Below, one piece after another: positions 1-8,116 of a stretch of DNA of 41,586 nucleotides; position 1 is the first letter of the stretch; each line of letters starts with the position of its first letter. This DNA is from Scybalousia_A sp045221575 (GTDB lineage: Bacteria; Bacteroidota; Bacteroidia; Bacteroidales; P3): the NCBI GenBank assembly GCA_045221575.1, contig JBGUWU010000028.1:1-41586 (forward strand). Direction: 5' to 3'. The notes below the pieces were generated by a model. It made no database searches, was not told where the DNA came from, and saw nothing but the letters and a program-made list of their open reading frames with translations. The position numbers and the translations under genes are program-made.

Positions 1-118
1 AAGAAATTGGGGTGGCTTCAAAGAAGACGGCCAAATTGCCGCAAGAAATTGGGGTGGCTTCAAAGAAGACGGCCAAATTGCCACAAGAAATTAGTAATTA
101 AAAATTAGAAATTTTATT
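1..118. repeat. Tandem 42-bp core repeat plus ATTAGWA heptamers
   Basis: Two tandem copies of a 42-bp unit lie at 1-42 and 43-84; they differ at one base (G to A at 83). Each unit begins AAGAAATTGGGGTGGCTTC and contains the inverted pair TGGC/GCCA around CTTCAAAGAAG. The array may continue leftwards beyond the window. Positions 85-112 are degenerate heptamer sequence (ATTAGTA, ATTAGAA type) running up to the mtgA start codon at 119. Related single cores occur at 3862-3908, 24907-24950 and, diverged, 34225-34262. No coding function is evident. Confidence 0.85.
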
Positions 119-820
119 ATGAAGAAAAAAATAACCGTTAAAAAAGTTTTAAAAGTCATAGGCTTAACTATACTTATCTATATTTTATTCTCTGTTTTAC
201 TTACGTTTATTTATCGTTGGGTTAATCCGCCAATAACTATTCTTATGTTGCAACGTTGTGTTGAACAAACTTTTTCAAAAGATAGAGAAGTAAGACTACA
301 AAAAGACTGGGTGGATTATGAAGATATCTCTCCATATATGGTTACTGCTGTTGTTGCTGCGGAAGATGGTAATTTTAGACATCATAGGGGTTTTGACTTT
401 CAAGCAATAGAAAATGCAAAAAAAGTAAATGAAAGAACAGGTAGGAAAGCTCTTGGTGGAAGCACAATAACTCAACAGACAGCTAAGAATACTTTTCTTT
501 GGTTGCATAAAAGTTATTTTCGTAAAGGTTTAGAGGCTTGGGAAACATTACTTATGGAGACTTTTTGGAACAAGAAACGAATTATGGAAGTATATCTTAA
601 TGTTATAGAGTTTGGTGATGGAATATATGGAGTAGAAGCTGCAAGTCAATATTATTTTCATAAAAGTGCTAAACATTTGACAAAAAGAGAAGCAGCTTTG
701 CTTACAGCTGTTTTGCCACAACCTTTGAAACGTAATCCTGCAAAGCCTAACTATAGAACTCAACGAAGAGCTAATATGATTATGAGAAGAATGAATATAA
801 TAGGACGAGTAAGATTGTGA
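119..820 (+). CDS. mtgA: Monofunctional biosynthetic peptidoglycan transglycosylase
   Basis: This GT51 enzyme polymerises lipid II into glycan strands at the cytoplasmic membrane, without a transpeptidase domain. The 233-residue length fits the monofunctional family. One N-terminal membrane segment (about residues 13-32) anchors it. The catalytic glutamate is E82 in AAEDGNFRHHRG, and the second family motif GGSTITQQTAKN follows, then a KRIMEVYLNVIEFGDGIYG block. The gene overlaps xerD by four bases (GTGA), so the two are probably co-transcribed and translationally coupled. The start lies directly against a short-repeat tract (1-118), and I see no clear -7 box inside the window. Identification is secure. 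Confidence 0.95.
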   Translation: MKKKITVKKVLKVIGLTILIYILFSVLLTFIYRWVNPPITILMLQRCVEQTFSKDREVRLQKDWVDYEDISPYMVTAVVAAEDGNFRHHRGFDFQAIENAKKVNERTGRKALGGSTITQQTAKNTFLWLHKSYFRKGLEAWETLLMETFWNKKRIMEVYLNVIEFGDGIYGVEAASQYYFHKSAKHLTKREAALLTAVLPQPLKRNPAKPNYRTQRRANMIMRRMNIIGRVRL

Positions 821-1755
821 GTAAGGAGATAGAAAAATATTTAGATTCCTTTAAGTATTATCTTAGTATAGAGCGTTCGTTTTCTTCTAATACCGTTCAA
901 AGTTATATCTACGATTGTGAACGTTTGATAAAATTCTTGGAAGAACATTATCCTAATGTTGCTATTGAAGATATTAATACTTCAATGCTTGATGAGTTTA
1001 TTGTGTCTTTAGAAAAGAGAAAAAGTCATAATGATGAAGATATCTTGTTAAAAACAAATTCACAGATACGAATAATACAAGGAATAAGGGCTTTGTTTAA
1101 GTTTTTGTTAGTTTCTGATGTTATAGATAAGAACCCAGCAGAACACATCACTACACCATACCTTGCAAAAACGTTGCCAGATATATTAGAACGAGACGAA
1201 ATAAAACGAATGATGGAGGTTATAGATATTTCTACCATTCACGGATTTAGAAACAGACTGACTATAGAAGTTCTCTATGCTACAGGTATGCGTGTTAGCG
1301 AGTTTGTTAATTTGAAACTATCTGATATAAATTATAAGGAAGAATACTTAGACATAATAGGTAAGGGTAATAAAGAACGTTTTATACCCATAGATAAACA
1401 GGTTTTGGAGGATTTAAAAACATATATCAAAAAATACCGTATTTTTAAGGATATTAAAGAAGAAGATAAAAACTATGTCTTTATCTCTGAAAAAAGAAGA
1501 GGAAAACTAACACGTCAATTTATTTTTAAGATGCTTAGAGAAGTAGCAGAAAAAGCAGGAATAAACAAAGTGGTTTATCCTCACATTTTTCGTCATAGTT
1601 TTGCTACTGAAATGATAAGAGCAGGAGCTAACCTTGTTGTCGTGAAAGAAATATTAGGACATACTTCTATTGCTTCCACAGAAATATATATCAATCTTAG
1701 AACTTCAGACTTAAGGAAGACACTGCAACAGTATCACCCTTTCTTTAAGGCTTAG
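817..1755 (+). CDS. xerD: Tyrosine recombinase XerD-type
   Basis: A site-specific tyrosine recombinase of 312 residues, the usual size for XerC/XerD, which resolve chromosome dimers at dif. An N-terminal SAM-like core-binding domain (about 1-90) is followed by the catalytic domain. Active-site residues visible in order are Arg in ATGMRVSEF, Lys in IIGKGNKER, the HxxR box HIFRH, His in LGHTS and the nucleophile Tyr in STEIYINL. The start is GTG within the mtgA stop overlap. No att-like repeats or cargo genes flank it, so it looks like the housekeeping recombinase rather than a mobile-element integrase. Whether it is XerC or XerD cannot be settled from this sequence alone; the XerD name is by overall resemblance. 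Confidence 0.9.
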   Translation: MSKEIEKYLDSFKYYLSIERSFSSNTVQSYIYDCERLIKFLEEHYPNVAIEDINTSMLDEFIVSLEKRKSHNDEDILLKTNSQIRIIQGIRALFKFLLVSDVIDKNPAEHITTPYLAKTLPDILERDEIKRMMEVIDISTIHGFRNRLTIEVLYATGMRVSEFVNLKLSDINYKEEYLDIIGKGNKERFIPIDKQVLEDLKTYIKKYRIFKDIKEEDKNYVFISEKRRGKLTRQFIFKMLREVAEKAGINKVVYPHIFRHSFATEMIRAGANLVVVKEILGHTSIASTEIYINLRTSDLRKTLQQYHPFFKA

Positions 1756-1781
1756 AAAATAGAAAGGTAAGTCAAATAAAT

Positions 1782-1812
1782 TTTGTTATATTATCAAAAG
1801 TTTATAATTTTG
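1782..1812 (+). promoter_or_regulatory. Bacteroidota promoter for the CNNM/CBS gene
   Basis: A -33 TTTG at 1782-1785 and a -7 TAATTTTG at 1805-1812 are separated by 19 bp, matching the Bacteroidota sigma-A consensus. The start codon at 1824 lies 11 bases beyond the -7 box, so the leader must be very short. Confidence 0.75.
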
Positions 1813-1823
1813 CAATTGTATTT

Positions 1824-2915
1824 ATGGAACAAGATGTTGTATTACTTATTTTCTTTTTAGCAGGTGCGGTAATTATATCGTTCTTGTGTTCTGTTTTGGA
1901 ATCTGTTTTGATGTCCACACCCTTATCGTTTATTACCATGCGTGAAGACGAAGGATATAAAGGAGCTGTACTTTTTAAAAAATATAAACTTGATAACACT
2001 CGTGCTATAGCTGCCATACTAAGTCTTAATACTATAGCAAATACAATTGGAGCTGCTGGAGTTGGTAGGCAAGCTACATTGATTTTTGGTAGTTATTGGT
2101 TTGGTTTAATATCAGCAGCAACTACTATATTAATATTATTTTTTGGTGAGATAATACCAAAAACTATAGGCACAGGTAGTTGGAGACGTTTGATGGGCTT
2201 TACAGCTTATACTATTCAAGTGCTAATTATAGTTTTATATCCAATAGTTATTTCAGTACAATGGCTTACAAGTATTATCACGCGTAAAGATGAAGATGAA
2301 ATATCAGTAAGTAGAGAGGAAGTAGCTGCAATGGCTGATATGGGAGAAGATGAAGGTGTTATTGATGAAGATGAAAACAAGATCATTCAAAATGTTATTA
2401 AGTTAGGCGATGTAAAAGCTTACGATGTAATGACTCCACGCGTGGTAGCTGCTACTGCCCCAGAGAAGATGACTCTAAAACAGTTTTACCGTTCAGAAGA
2501 ATACAGTCACTTCTCTCGCATACCTGTGTATGCAGAGGAAGAAGATTTTATTACAGGATATATTCTTCGTAACGAAGCTCTTGAAGAATTAACAGAAGAT
2601 CATTTCTCAAAAACTCTTGGAGATATAAAACGTGATATTCCTTTGTATAGTGAAGAAATGTCAGTGGCAGATATATGGGATAGTTTATTACGACATAAAG
2701 AACAGATTGCAGGTATCATAGACGAATATGGTTCATTTCAGGGAATAATTACATTAGAGGATATTATAGAAACTATTTTTGGCTTAGAGATAATAGATGA
2801 GAGCGATGAAGTTACAGATATGCAACAATATGCTCGTGATCGCTGGCAAAAGCGTCAAGGTCGTTTTAAATCTATTACCATACCAGAAGAGCAAGATGAT
2901 ACTTCAAACGTTTAA
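1824..2915 (+). CDS. CNNM/CBS-domain membrane protein (HlyC/CorC family, short form)
   Basis: A 363-residue member of the CNNM/CorC family associated with Mg2+/Co2+ homeostasis. The DUF21/CNNM transmembrane domain spans about residues 1-145 with four hydrophobic segments, followed by a tandem CBS pair (VKAYDVMTPRVV near residue 200 and DEYGSFQGIITLEDIIETI near 300). The protein ends shortly after the second CBS domain in a basic tail (RWQKRQGRFKSI) and lacks the C-terminal CorC_HlyC domain found in the common longer family members of about 430 residues. It has its own promoter and faces exonuclease III, which is convergent. Family assignment is firm; the transported ion is not shown by sequence. 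Confidence 0.9.
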   Translation: MEQDVVLLIFFLAGAVIISFLCSVLESVLMSTPLSFITMREDEGYKGAVLFKKYKLDNTRAIAAILSLNTIANTIGAAGVGRQATLIFGSYWFGLISAATTILILFFGEIIPKTIGTGSWRRLMGFTAYTIQVLIIVLYPIVISVQWLTSIITRKDEDEISVSREEVAAMADMGEDEGVIDEDENKIIQNVIKLGDVKAYDVMTPRVVAATAPEKMTLKQFYRSEEYSHFSRIPVYAEEEDFITGYILRNEALEELTEDHFSKTLGDIKRDIPLYSEEMSVADIWDSLLRHKEQIAGIIDEYGSFQGIITLEDIIETIFGLEIIDESDEVTDMQQYARDRWQKRQGRFKSITIPEEQDDTSNV

Positions 2916-2951
2916 AACAAGATATATCCTACAAAAACTATCTAACTATCT

Positions 2952-2995
2952 TTAATTTCTAATTTCTAATTACTAATTACTAATTTCTAATTAAT
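2952..2995. repeat. ATTAGWA heptamer tract at the xth stop codon
   Basis: On the minus strand the sequence reads as successive ATTAGAA / ATTAGTA heptamers. The tract begins in the last codons and TAG stop of exonuclease III (AAT TAG at 2987-2992) and continues downstream. No 42-bp core is present in this tract. Confidence 0.75.
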
Positions 2996-3751
2996 TTCAA
3001 CCCAAATAGGGCAGTGATCAGATTGCATTGCTGTTGGGTCTATGCCGGCATCTTTTATTCTATCTTTGATTAGGTTTGATACCATGCAATAGTCTATTCT
3101 CCAGCCTTTGTTTTTCATTCGTGCATTAGCACGATAACTCCACCACGAATAAGCGTCTTTTGTATCTGGGTGAATATAACGAAAACTATCTGTAAAACCT
3201 GAGTTGATAAATTCAGTAAGCCATTGTCTTTCTTCTGGAAGGAATCCAGAGTTTTTGGCATTGCCTTTAGGATCGTGAATATCTATTTCTGTATGTGCTA
3301 TATTATAGTCTCCGCAAAATACGATGTGAGGTATTTGTTTTTGAAGTTCTAAAGCATATTGTTGAAAGTCGTTTAGCCATTGCATTTTAAACGCTTGTCT
3401 TTCTTCTGATGAGGTTCCAGAAGGATGATAAACACTGACAATTGACAAATCAGGATAATCTACACGTATAACTCTACCTTCAAAATCATATTTTTCTATT
3501 CCCATTCCAATGATTTTGTTTTCTGGAACTTGCTTTGTTAGAATAGCAACGCCGCTATAACCTTTTTTTTGTGCAGAAAAAGGGTAACAATCATAACCCA
3601 AAGAAGCGAAATCTAACATAGGAATTTGGTCAGCTTGTGCTTTTGTCTCTTGTAGGCAAACGACGTCTGCATTAGAGCTTTCTAACCAAGAAAGGAAACC
3701 TTTATTCATTGCAGCACGAATGCCATTAACGTTGTAGGAATATATCTTCAT
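2987..3751 (-). CDS. xth: Exodeoxyribonuclease III
   Basis: A 254-residue DNA repair nuclease of the AP-endonuclease/EEP fold, acting as a 3'-5' exonuclease and AP endonuclease. Diagnostic residues are Asn in SYNVNGIRAA, the metal-binding E35 in CLQETKAQ, GDYNIAHTEIDI, the RIDYCMVS block and the terminal SDHCPIW with the catalytic His. Length is standard. The last codons and stop lie inside an ATTAGWA repeat tract. It is a single-gene unit on the minus strand with a -7 box at 3795-3802. Identification is secure. Confidence 0.95.
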   Translation of the reverse strand: MKIYSYNVNGIRAAMNKGFLSWLESSNADVVCLQETKAQADQIPMLDFASLGYDCYPFSAQKKGYSGVAILTKQVPENKIIGMGIEKYDFEGRVIRVDYPDLSIVSVYHPSGTSSEERQAFKMQWLNDFQQYALELQKQIPHIVFCGDYNIAHTEIDIHDPKGNAKNSGFLPEERQWLTEFINSGFTDSFRYIHPDTKDAYSWWSYRANARMKNKGWRIDYCMVSNLIKDRIKDAGIDPTAMQSDHCPIWVEIN

Positions 3752-3794
3752 ATTTTTTTGTTTTTTGTTTCTGTTTAAACTTATAATGGTTGTG

Positions 3795-3802
3795 CAAAGA
3801 TA
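3795..3802 (-). promoter_or_regulatory. -7 box for exonuclease III
   Basis: On the minus strand the sequence reads TATCTTTG followed by CA, about 43 bases upstream of the start at 3751. I see no good -33 box. Confidence 0.55.
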
Positions 3803-3833
3803 AATAAAATTTAGAAAGCGGAAAGTTTTTTTT

Positions 3834-3916
3834 AATTAGAAATTAGTAATTAGAAATTAGTAATTGGGATGGATTCAATGAAGACAGCCAAATTACTTCA
3901 AGTAATTTCTAATTAG
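3834..3916. repeat. Composite repeat: ATTAGWA heptamers plus one core
   Basis: Heptamers (ATTAGAA, ATTAGTA) at 3834-3864 lead into one copy of the core (from 3862, AATTGGGATGGATTC) sharing GAAGACAGCCAAATT with the other copies. It ends in a perfect inverted repeat, AAATTACT-TCA-AGTAATTT, at 3890-3908 and a further TCTAATTAG. It lies between the exonuclease III promoter and the histidine kinase. Confidence 0.8.
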
Positions 3917-3969
3917 ATGTAATTTAAAGAGAGTTTCTGCGTTATAATACCAAATAAAATAATAAGTAG

Positions 3970-5481
3970 ATGAAGAGATTTATATTAAATCCTAAGACGT
4001 TGTGGTATGCTTTAATAGTTGGTTTTTCTATATTTTTGTGTTCTTTGTGGGAAATCAATACTGTTATAAAGAGGCTTAAAGATGAGGAAATAAAACAGGT
4101 GGAGATATGGGCGAAGGCTGTAAGTAGGAAAGCAGATATGGTGAAAGAGACTAAGGAGTTCTATGATAAGACTTTGGAAGTTGAGAGAACAAAATTGCAA
4201 AGATTTATTGAAGCCTATAAAATAATATTATCGCAAGATGAGAACGCTGACTTAACTTCTTCTAACCTGCAATTCTACACTAAGATAATAACAGATAATA
4301 AAACAATACCCGTTATCATTACTGATGAGTTTAATAATATTCAGTTTTATCAAAATGTGAAACCAGAACCTCAGGAGAAAGTTCTTGTAGGAGACTTATA
4401 CAAACGTTTTTCTCATAATAAACCTTTGGAACATGAGGTCTATGGAATGAAATTCAAGTTATACTATACAGAAAGTAATGTCTTTGCAGACCTAAGAAAA
4501 GTTACCGATGAGGTTATGTACTCTTTTCTTAGTGATGTAACTAATAATGGAGTGTCGGTTCCTGTTATTATAACCGATTCCACTAAAAAACGAGTATTTG
4601 CATACGGTAATATAGACTCAACTCTATTAAAACCAGATAAAATACAAGCAACAATCAACCATATGGTTGATGATAATGCACCAATACGTATATCTTTACC
4701 AGGCAAACAATATGGATATATCTTATATCAAAAAAATAAGACAATATCTTTGCTAAGATACTTTCCATTGGTTTATATTTTCTTCTTTATTCTATTTGGT
4801 AGTCTGATATATTTAGTTCTTAGGACGGTGAAATCTTCAGAACAAAATCATCTTTGGGTTGGTATGAGCAAAGAAACAGCACATCAACTTGGAACACCTA
4901 TCTCTTCTCTTACAGCTTGGATAGAACTGCTTAGAGCAAATAAAGACAATGTTTCAACGTGTGAAGAAATGGATAAAGATATACAACGTTTAAGTATTAT
5001 CACTCAAAGATTTTCACAGATAGGCTCACGTCCAACATTAAAACCTCAGAATATTATACCTATAATCAATAATATGATAAACTATTTCTCTTTGAGAAGT
5101 CCAAAGAAAGTAGTTTATATAAATACAGTGGAGAATTATAATGAAGTAGTTGTGCCTATTAATCAGTTTCTTATAGAATGGACATTGGAAAACTTGTTTA
5201 AGAATTCCATAGACGCTATGGAAGGAAATGGAAACATCGTCGTAACAATGGAAGAGAGCGAAAAGAAAGTGTTTATTGATGTCTCTGACACAGGAAAAGG
5301 TATGACTAAATCTATGTTTAAAAAGATTTTCAGACCAGGCTTCACCACTAAAAAACGTGGTTGGGGATTAGGTCTAAGTTTAGTTAAAAGAATAGTAGAA
5401 GAATATCATAATGGTAAAATATATGTCAAGAATTCTGTAGTAAATGGCGGAACCACCATTAGATTAGAACTAAACAAATAA
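3970..5481 (+). CDS. Membrane sensor histidine kinase
   Basis: A 503-residue two-component sensor kinase. Membrane segments at about residues 12-27 and 264-284 bracket an extracytoplasmic sensor region of about 235 residues with no domain I recognise. The HisKA phosphoacceptor is H305 in the Bacteroidota-style motif KETAHQLGTPISSL. The ATPase domain has the N box NLFKNSIDAMEGNG, the G1 box DVSDTGKGM, the F box IFRPGFTTKK and the G2 box GWGLGLSLVKRIVEEY. No response regulator lies in the window, so its partner is unknown. hemW begins five bases after its stop, so the two are probably one operon. Confidence 0.92.
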   Translation: MKRFILNPKTLWYALIVGFSIFLCSLWEINTVIKRLKDEEIKQVEIWAKAVSRKADMVKETKEFYDKTLEVERTKLQRFIEAYKIILSQDENADLTSSNLQFYTKIITDNKTIPVIITDEFNNIQFYQNVKPEPQEKVLVGDLYKRFSHNKPLEHEVYGMKFKLYYTESNVFADLRKVTDEVMYSFLSDVTNNGVSVPVIITDSTKKRVFAYGNIDSTLLKPDKIQATINHMVDDNAPIRISLPGKQYGYILYQKNKTISLLRYFPLVYIFFFILFGSLIYLVLRTVKSSEQNHLWVGMSKETAHQLGTPISSLTAWIELLRANKDNVSTCEEMDKDIQRLSIITQRFSQIGSRPTLKPQNIIPIINNMINYFSLRSPKKVVYINTVENYNEVVVPINQFLIEWTLENLFKNSIDAMEGNGNIVVTMEESEKKVFIDVSDTGKGMTKSMFKKIFRPGFTTKKRGWGLGLSLVKRIVEEYHNGKIYVKNSVVNGGTTIRLELNK

Positions 5482-5486
5482 AGACA

Positions 5487-6611
5487 ATGTCTTCTCTGTA
5501 CGTGCATATACCTTTCTGTCATCATAAATGTATTTATTGTGATTTCTATTCTATCGCTCAGAAATATGATTATGATTTGTATGTTAAAACACTTGTGAAA
5601 GAAATAGACAATACAGATAATATCGTTCCAGATGTGTCAAAAGATGTAAGCACCATTTATTTTGGAGGTGGTACTCCTTCCATTCTTCTTTTAGATAATT
5701 TGAAGAAGATAATGGCTTGCATAGAAAAGAACTTCAATATACGATATAATGCAGAGATAACCTTAGAAGCAAATCCAGAGAATATTAGTTTTGATTATTC
5801 TAAAGGTTTAAAATCCTTAGGTTTCAATAGAATCAGTCTTGGTGTGCAGAGTTTTGAAGATAAAGACTTGAAAATATTAAATCGTTCTCATAATTCTTTA
5901 ATGGCAAAACAAGCAATATTAATTCTACAACAAGCAGGTTTTAGTAATATCTCTGTTGATTTGATTTCAAACCTACCTAATACAACCTTATCTTCTTGGC
6001 AAAAGAATTTGGAAATAGCTATATCATTTGATATTCCTCATATATCATGCTATACACTTATGAGAGAAAAAGGGACTATGCTTGACACTTTATTGAAAAA
6101 AGAAAAACTACAACTGATTTCAGAACAAGAGCAGTTAAAACAGATGGATCTTACTATGGATCTTTTGTCTGCTAAAGGCTATATTCATTATGAGACATCT
6201 TCATACGCTTTACCTGGAAAAGAATCTAAACATAACTCTTGCTATTGGAATAATGGAGAATATATAGGCTTCGGTGCAGCGGCTCATTCTTTTGTTGGTG
6301 ATATTCGCTTCTGGAATGAGAGTAACGTTAAGGACTATGTAAAACGAATAAACGATAATGATTTTTCAATACAAGAACGAATGGAAGAACTGTCTTTGGA
6401 AAATAAATATAATGAATATGTTATGCTTCGTTCAAGGTTGTCTAATGGATTGAGTTTAGAGTATGTTAAGGCTAATTTCCCAACTTACTATCCTTACTTT
6501 CAAACCAAAATAAATAAGATTAAAAAAGAAGGTTATCTTACCGATGATAATAGACTTACAAGAAAAGGTTGGCATATGCAGGATAGTATGATATTAGAAC
6601 TTGCTCTATGA
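5487..6611 (+). CDS. hemW: Radical SAM protein HemW
   Basis: A 374-residue radical-SAM protein of the HemW group, the heme chaperone formerly annotated as an oxygen-independent coproporphyrinogen oxidase. The [4Fe-4S]/SAM motif is CHHKCIYCDFYS near residue 11, followed by YFGGGTPS and the family blocks EITLEANPENI, NRISLGVQSF and the YEtSsYA-like region YIHYETSSYALPGKESKHNSCYW. The length matches HemW, and the N-terminal extension and CxxxCxxCxC motif of true HemN are absent. It follows the histidine kinase by five bases. The HemW/HemN distinction is inferred from motif and length; family membership is certain. Confidence 0.9.
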   Translation: MSSLYVHIPFCHHKCIYCDFYSIAQKYDYDLYVKTLVKEIDNTDNIVPDVSKDVSTIYFGGGTPSILLLDNLKKIMACIEKNFNIRYNAEITLEANPENISFDYSKGLKSLGFNRISLGVQSFEDKDLKILNRSHNSLMAKQAILILQQAGFSNISVDLISNLPNTTLSSWQKNLEIAISFDIPHISCYTLMREKGTMLDTLLKKEKLQLISEQEQLKQMDLTMDLLSAKGYIHYETSSYALPGKESKHNSCYWNNGEYIGFGAAAHSFVGDIRFWNESNVKDYVKRINDNDFSIQERMEELSLENKYNEYVMLRSRLSNGLSLEYVKANFPTYYPYFQTKINKIKKEGYLTDDNRLTRKGWHMQDSMILELAL

Positions 6612-6681
6612 TAATATTCACCATAAAAAAAATAAAAAATACCTTCCTTGAAAAATAAATCTTAAAAAAAACTTGAAATCT

Positions 6682-6713
6682 TTTGGTTTCTTGAAAAATG
6701 TTATATAAATTTG
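6682..6713 (+). promoter_or_regulatory. Promoter of the universal stress protein gene
   Basis: A -33 TTTG at 6682-6685 and a -7 TAAATTTG at 6706-6713 are 20 bp apart and followed by CA. The -7 box ends 46 bases before the ATG at 6760. Confidence 0.75.
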
Positions 6714-6759
6714 CAAAATACAATACAACTTGGATATAAAAACAAAAAAATATAAGACT

Positions 6760-7587
6760 ATGAATAGGGAAATTTTGGTTTGTATGGATTTTTCCAACTC
6801 TGCAGTTACAGCTTTAAGACTTTCTGTGGATATAGCTAACAGAGTAGATGCAGATGTAAAGATGGTTTGGGTTGAAACGGTGGAAAAAGACCGTGAGGAA
6901 GCAGAATCTATAATGAAAGATTTTTGTATTTCTTTTGGAAAAGCTCTTAACGGAAAAGGTATCGTCTATGAAATAATTAAGGGTAAGAAGGTGCATTCTG
7001 CTTTGGTTAAGTTTATTAATCAAGAGAAACCATACCTTGTTGTTATTGGTGCAAATGGAAATAGTGGTTATGATGAAAGATTTGCAGGTGCTAATACATT
7101 TAAGACTATCAATGATTCTAATGTCCCAGTTTTAAGTATTAGAGAGAATTTTGACTTTAACAAACCGTTGGATAATATTATTCTTCCTATAGATTCAACA
7201 GAAGAAACTCGTCAAAAAGTTCCTTGGGTTGTGGATTTCGCACGAATGTTTCCTCAATCCACGATACGTATCTTGGGTTTGTTGTCTTATAAGAACAATA
7301 AGCCGTTAAAGGATTTAGTATATAAGTATGTTGAAAGCGTCGAAGATTTTCTTGCTAAAAGAGGCTTGAGATATACTGCAGATATAAGAGAGTCAGATAA
7401 CGTAACTCTTACAACATTAGAATATGCTAAGGAAGTAAATGCCGATATGGTTGTTATTATGACAGAGCAAGAAAAGACACTTTCTAATCTATTCTTCCTT
7501 GGACCATACGCTCAGCAGATGATAAATCTTTCGTCTTATCCTGTTCTTGCTATTTCACCAAGACAGACAGGAGCATATAGTATTTAA
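6760..7587 (+). CDS. Tandem-domain universal stress protein (UspA family)
   Basis: Two Usp domains (about residues 1-135 and 140-275) of the nucleotide-binding fold. The first carries GANG followed nine residues later by GA, close to the ATP-binding pattern G2xG9xG(S/T) but with Ala in the last position. The second ends in the typical SSYPVLAISP strand. I choose ATG at 6760 (275 residues), which begins MNREILVCMDFS; the frame remains open to a TTG at 6730, but those codons encode a lysine-rich stretch that does not belong to the domain. It has its own promoter. A divergent tandem Usp-like protein lies at 39260-40114. Confidence 0.9.
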   Translation: MNREILVCMDFSNSAVTALRLSVDIANRVDADVKMVWVETVEKDREEAESIMKDFCISFGKALNGKGIVYEIIKGKKVHSALVKFINQEKPYLVVIGANGNSGYDERFAGANTFKTINDSNVPVLSIRENFDFNKPLDNIILPIDSTEETRQKVPWVVDFARMFPQSTIRILGLLSYKNNKPLKDLVYKYVESVEDFLAKRGLRYTADIRESDNVTLTTLEYAKEVNADMVVIMTEQEKTLSNLFFLGPYAQQMINLSSYPVLAISPRQTGAYSI

Positions 7588-7619
7588 TTTGTTTTAATGC
7601 TTTTATATAGCAAACAAAG

Positions 7620-8078
7620 ATGATGCGATTCATATTATTAGGTTGTTTGATATTGATGAGCAATGTGTTGATGTCACAGGTAGAGGTTGTGGCAGATGGT
7701 AGATTACAAACTATCTTAGAACAACATATCTCATATAATTCTATGGCTAAAACTTTTCCAGGATATAGGATAAAGGTTGCAAAATTTACAGGCGACAATG
7801 CGAAAAAACAAGCATTTGATTTAAAGAAACAACTTTTGGAAATATTTCCAGGTCAAAGAGTATATATAAACTTTGATGAACCGTTTTTTAATGTTAAGAT
7901 AGGAGATTTTACTACACGTTTAGATGCTTATGCTTTGTTCAGTAAAATAAAACCTCAAATTACTACTGCTGTTATTGTTCAAGATTATGTTAATGCTCCT
8001 GTTGTTAGCATAGAAGATTTGCAAGCACCAGAATATTATGAAGAAGATTTGGAAAATGAAGAAGAAATAATGGATTAA
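7620..8078 (+). CDS. SPOR-domain-like exported protein
   Basis: A 152-residue protein with a signal peptide (MMRFILLGCLILMSNVLMSQ) and a central region resembling a SPOR domain (GYRIKVAKFTGDNAKKQAF and the strand NVKIGDFTTRLDAYALFSKIK, about residues 45-120). SPOR domains bind denuded peptidoglycan and are often found on small envelope proteins. The C-terminus is very acidic (EEDLENEEEIMD). It follows the Usp gene by 32 bases and precedes the M20 peptidase by 38, all on the same strand, so it may be part of one transcript. The SPOR call is from sequence pattern only. Confidence 0.7.
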   Translation: MMRFILLGCLILMSNVLMSQVEVVADGRLQTILEQHISYNSMAKTFPGYRIKVAKFTGDNAKKQAFDLKKQLLEIFPGQRVYINFDEPFFNVKIGDFTTRLDAYALFSKIKPQITTAVIVQDYVNAPVVSIEDLQAPEYYEEDLENEEEIMD

Positions 8079-8116
8079 TTTTGCATAAAAATAAACTTTA
8101 AATAAAAATAAATACA

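Noticed and set aside
1..84. Possible start of a CRISPR array (two near-identical 42-bp units)
   Set aside because: The units are directly adjacent with no spacer between them, no cas genes are present, and single copies occur elsewhere within heptamer tracts.
817..1755. The tyrosine recombinase as an integrase of a mobile element
   Set aside because: There are no flanking direct repeats, tRNA target or cargo genes, and the sequence matches housekeeping XerC/XerD.
6640..6700. Possible fifth A/T-tract array (CTTGA motifs with A- and T-runs)
   Set aside because: The motif spacings are about 25 and 18 bases and do not keep a 21-bp register; the region also contains the -33/-7 promoter of the Usp gene.
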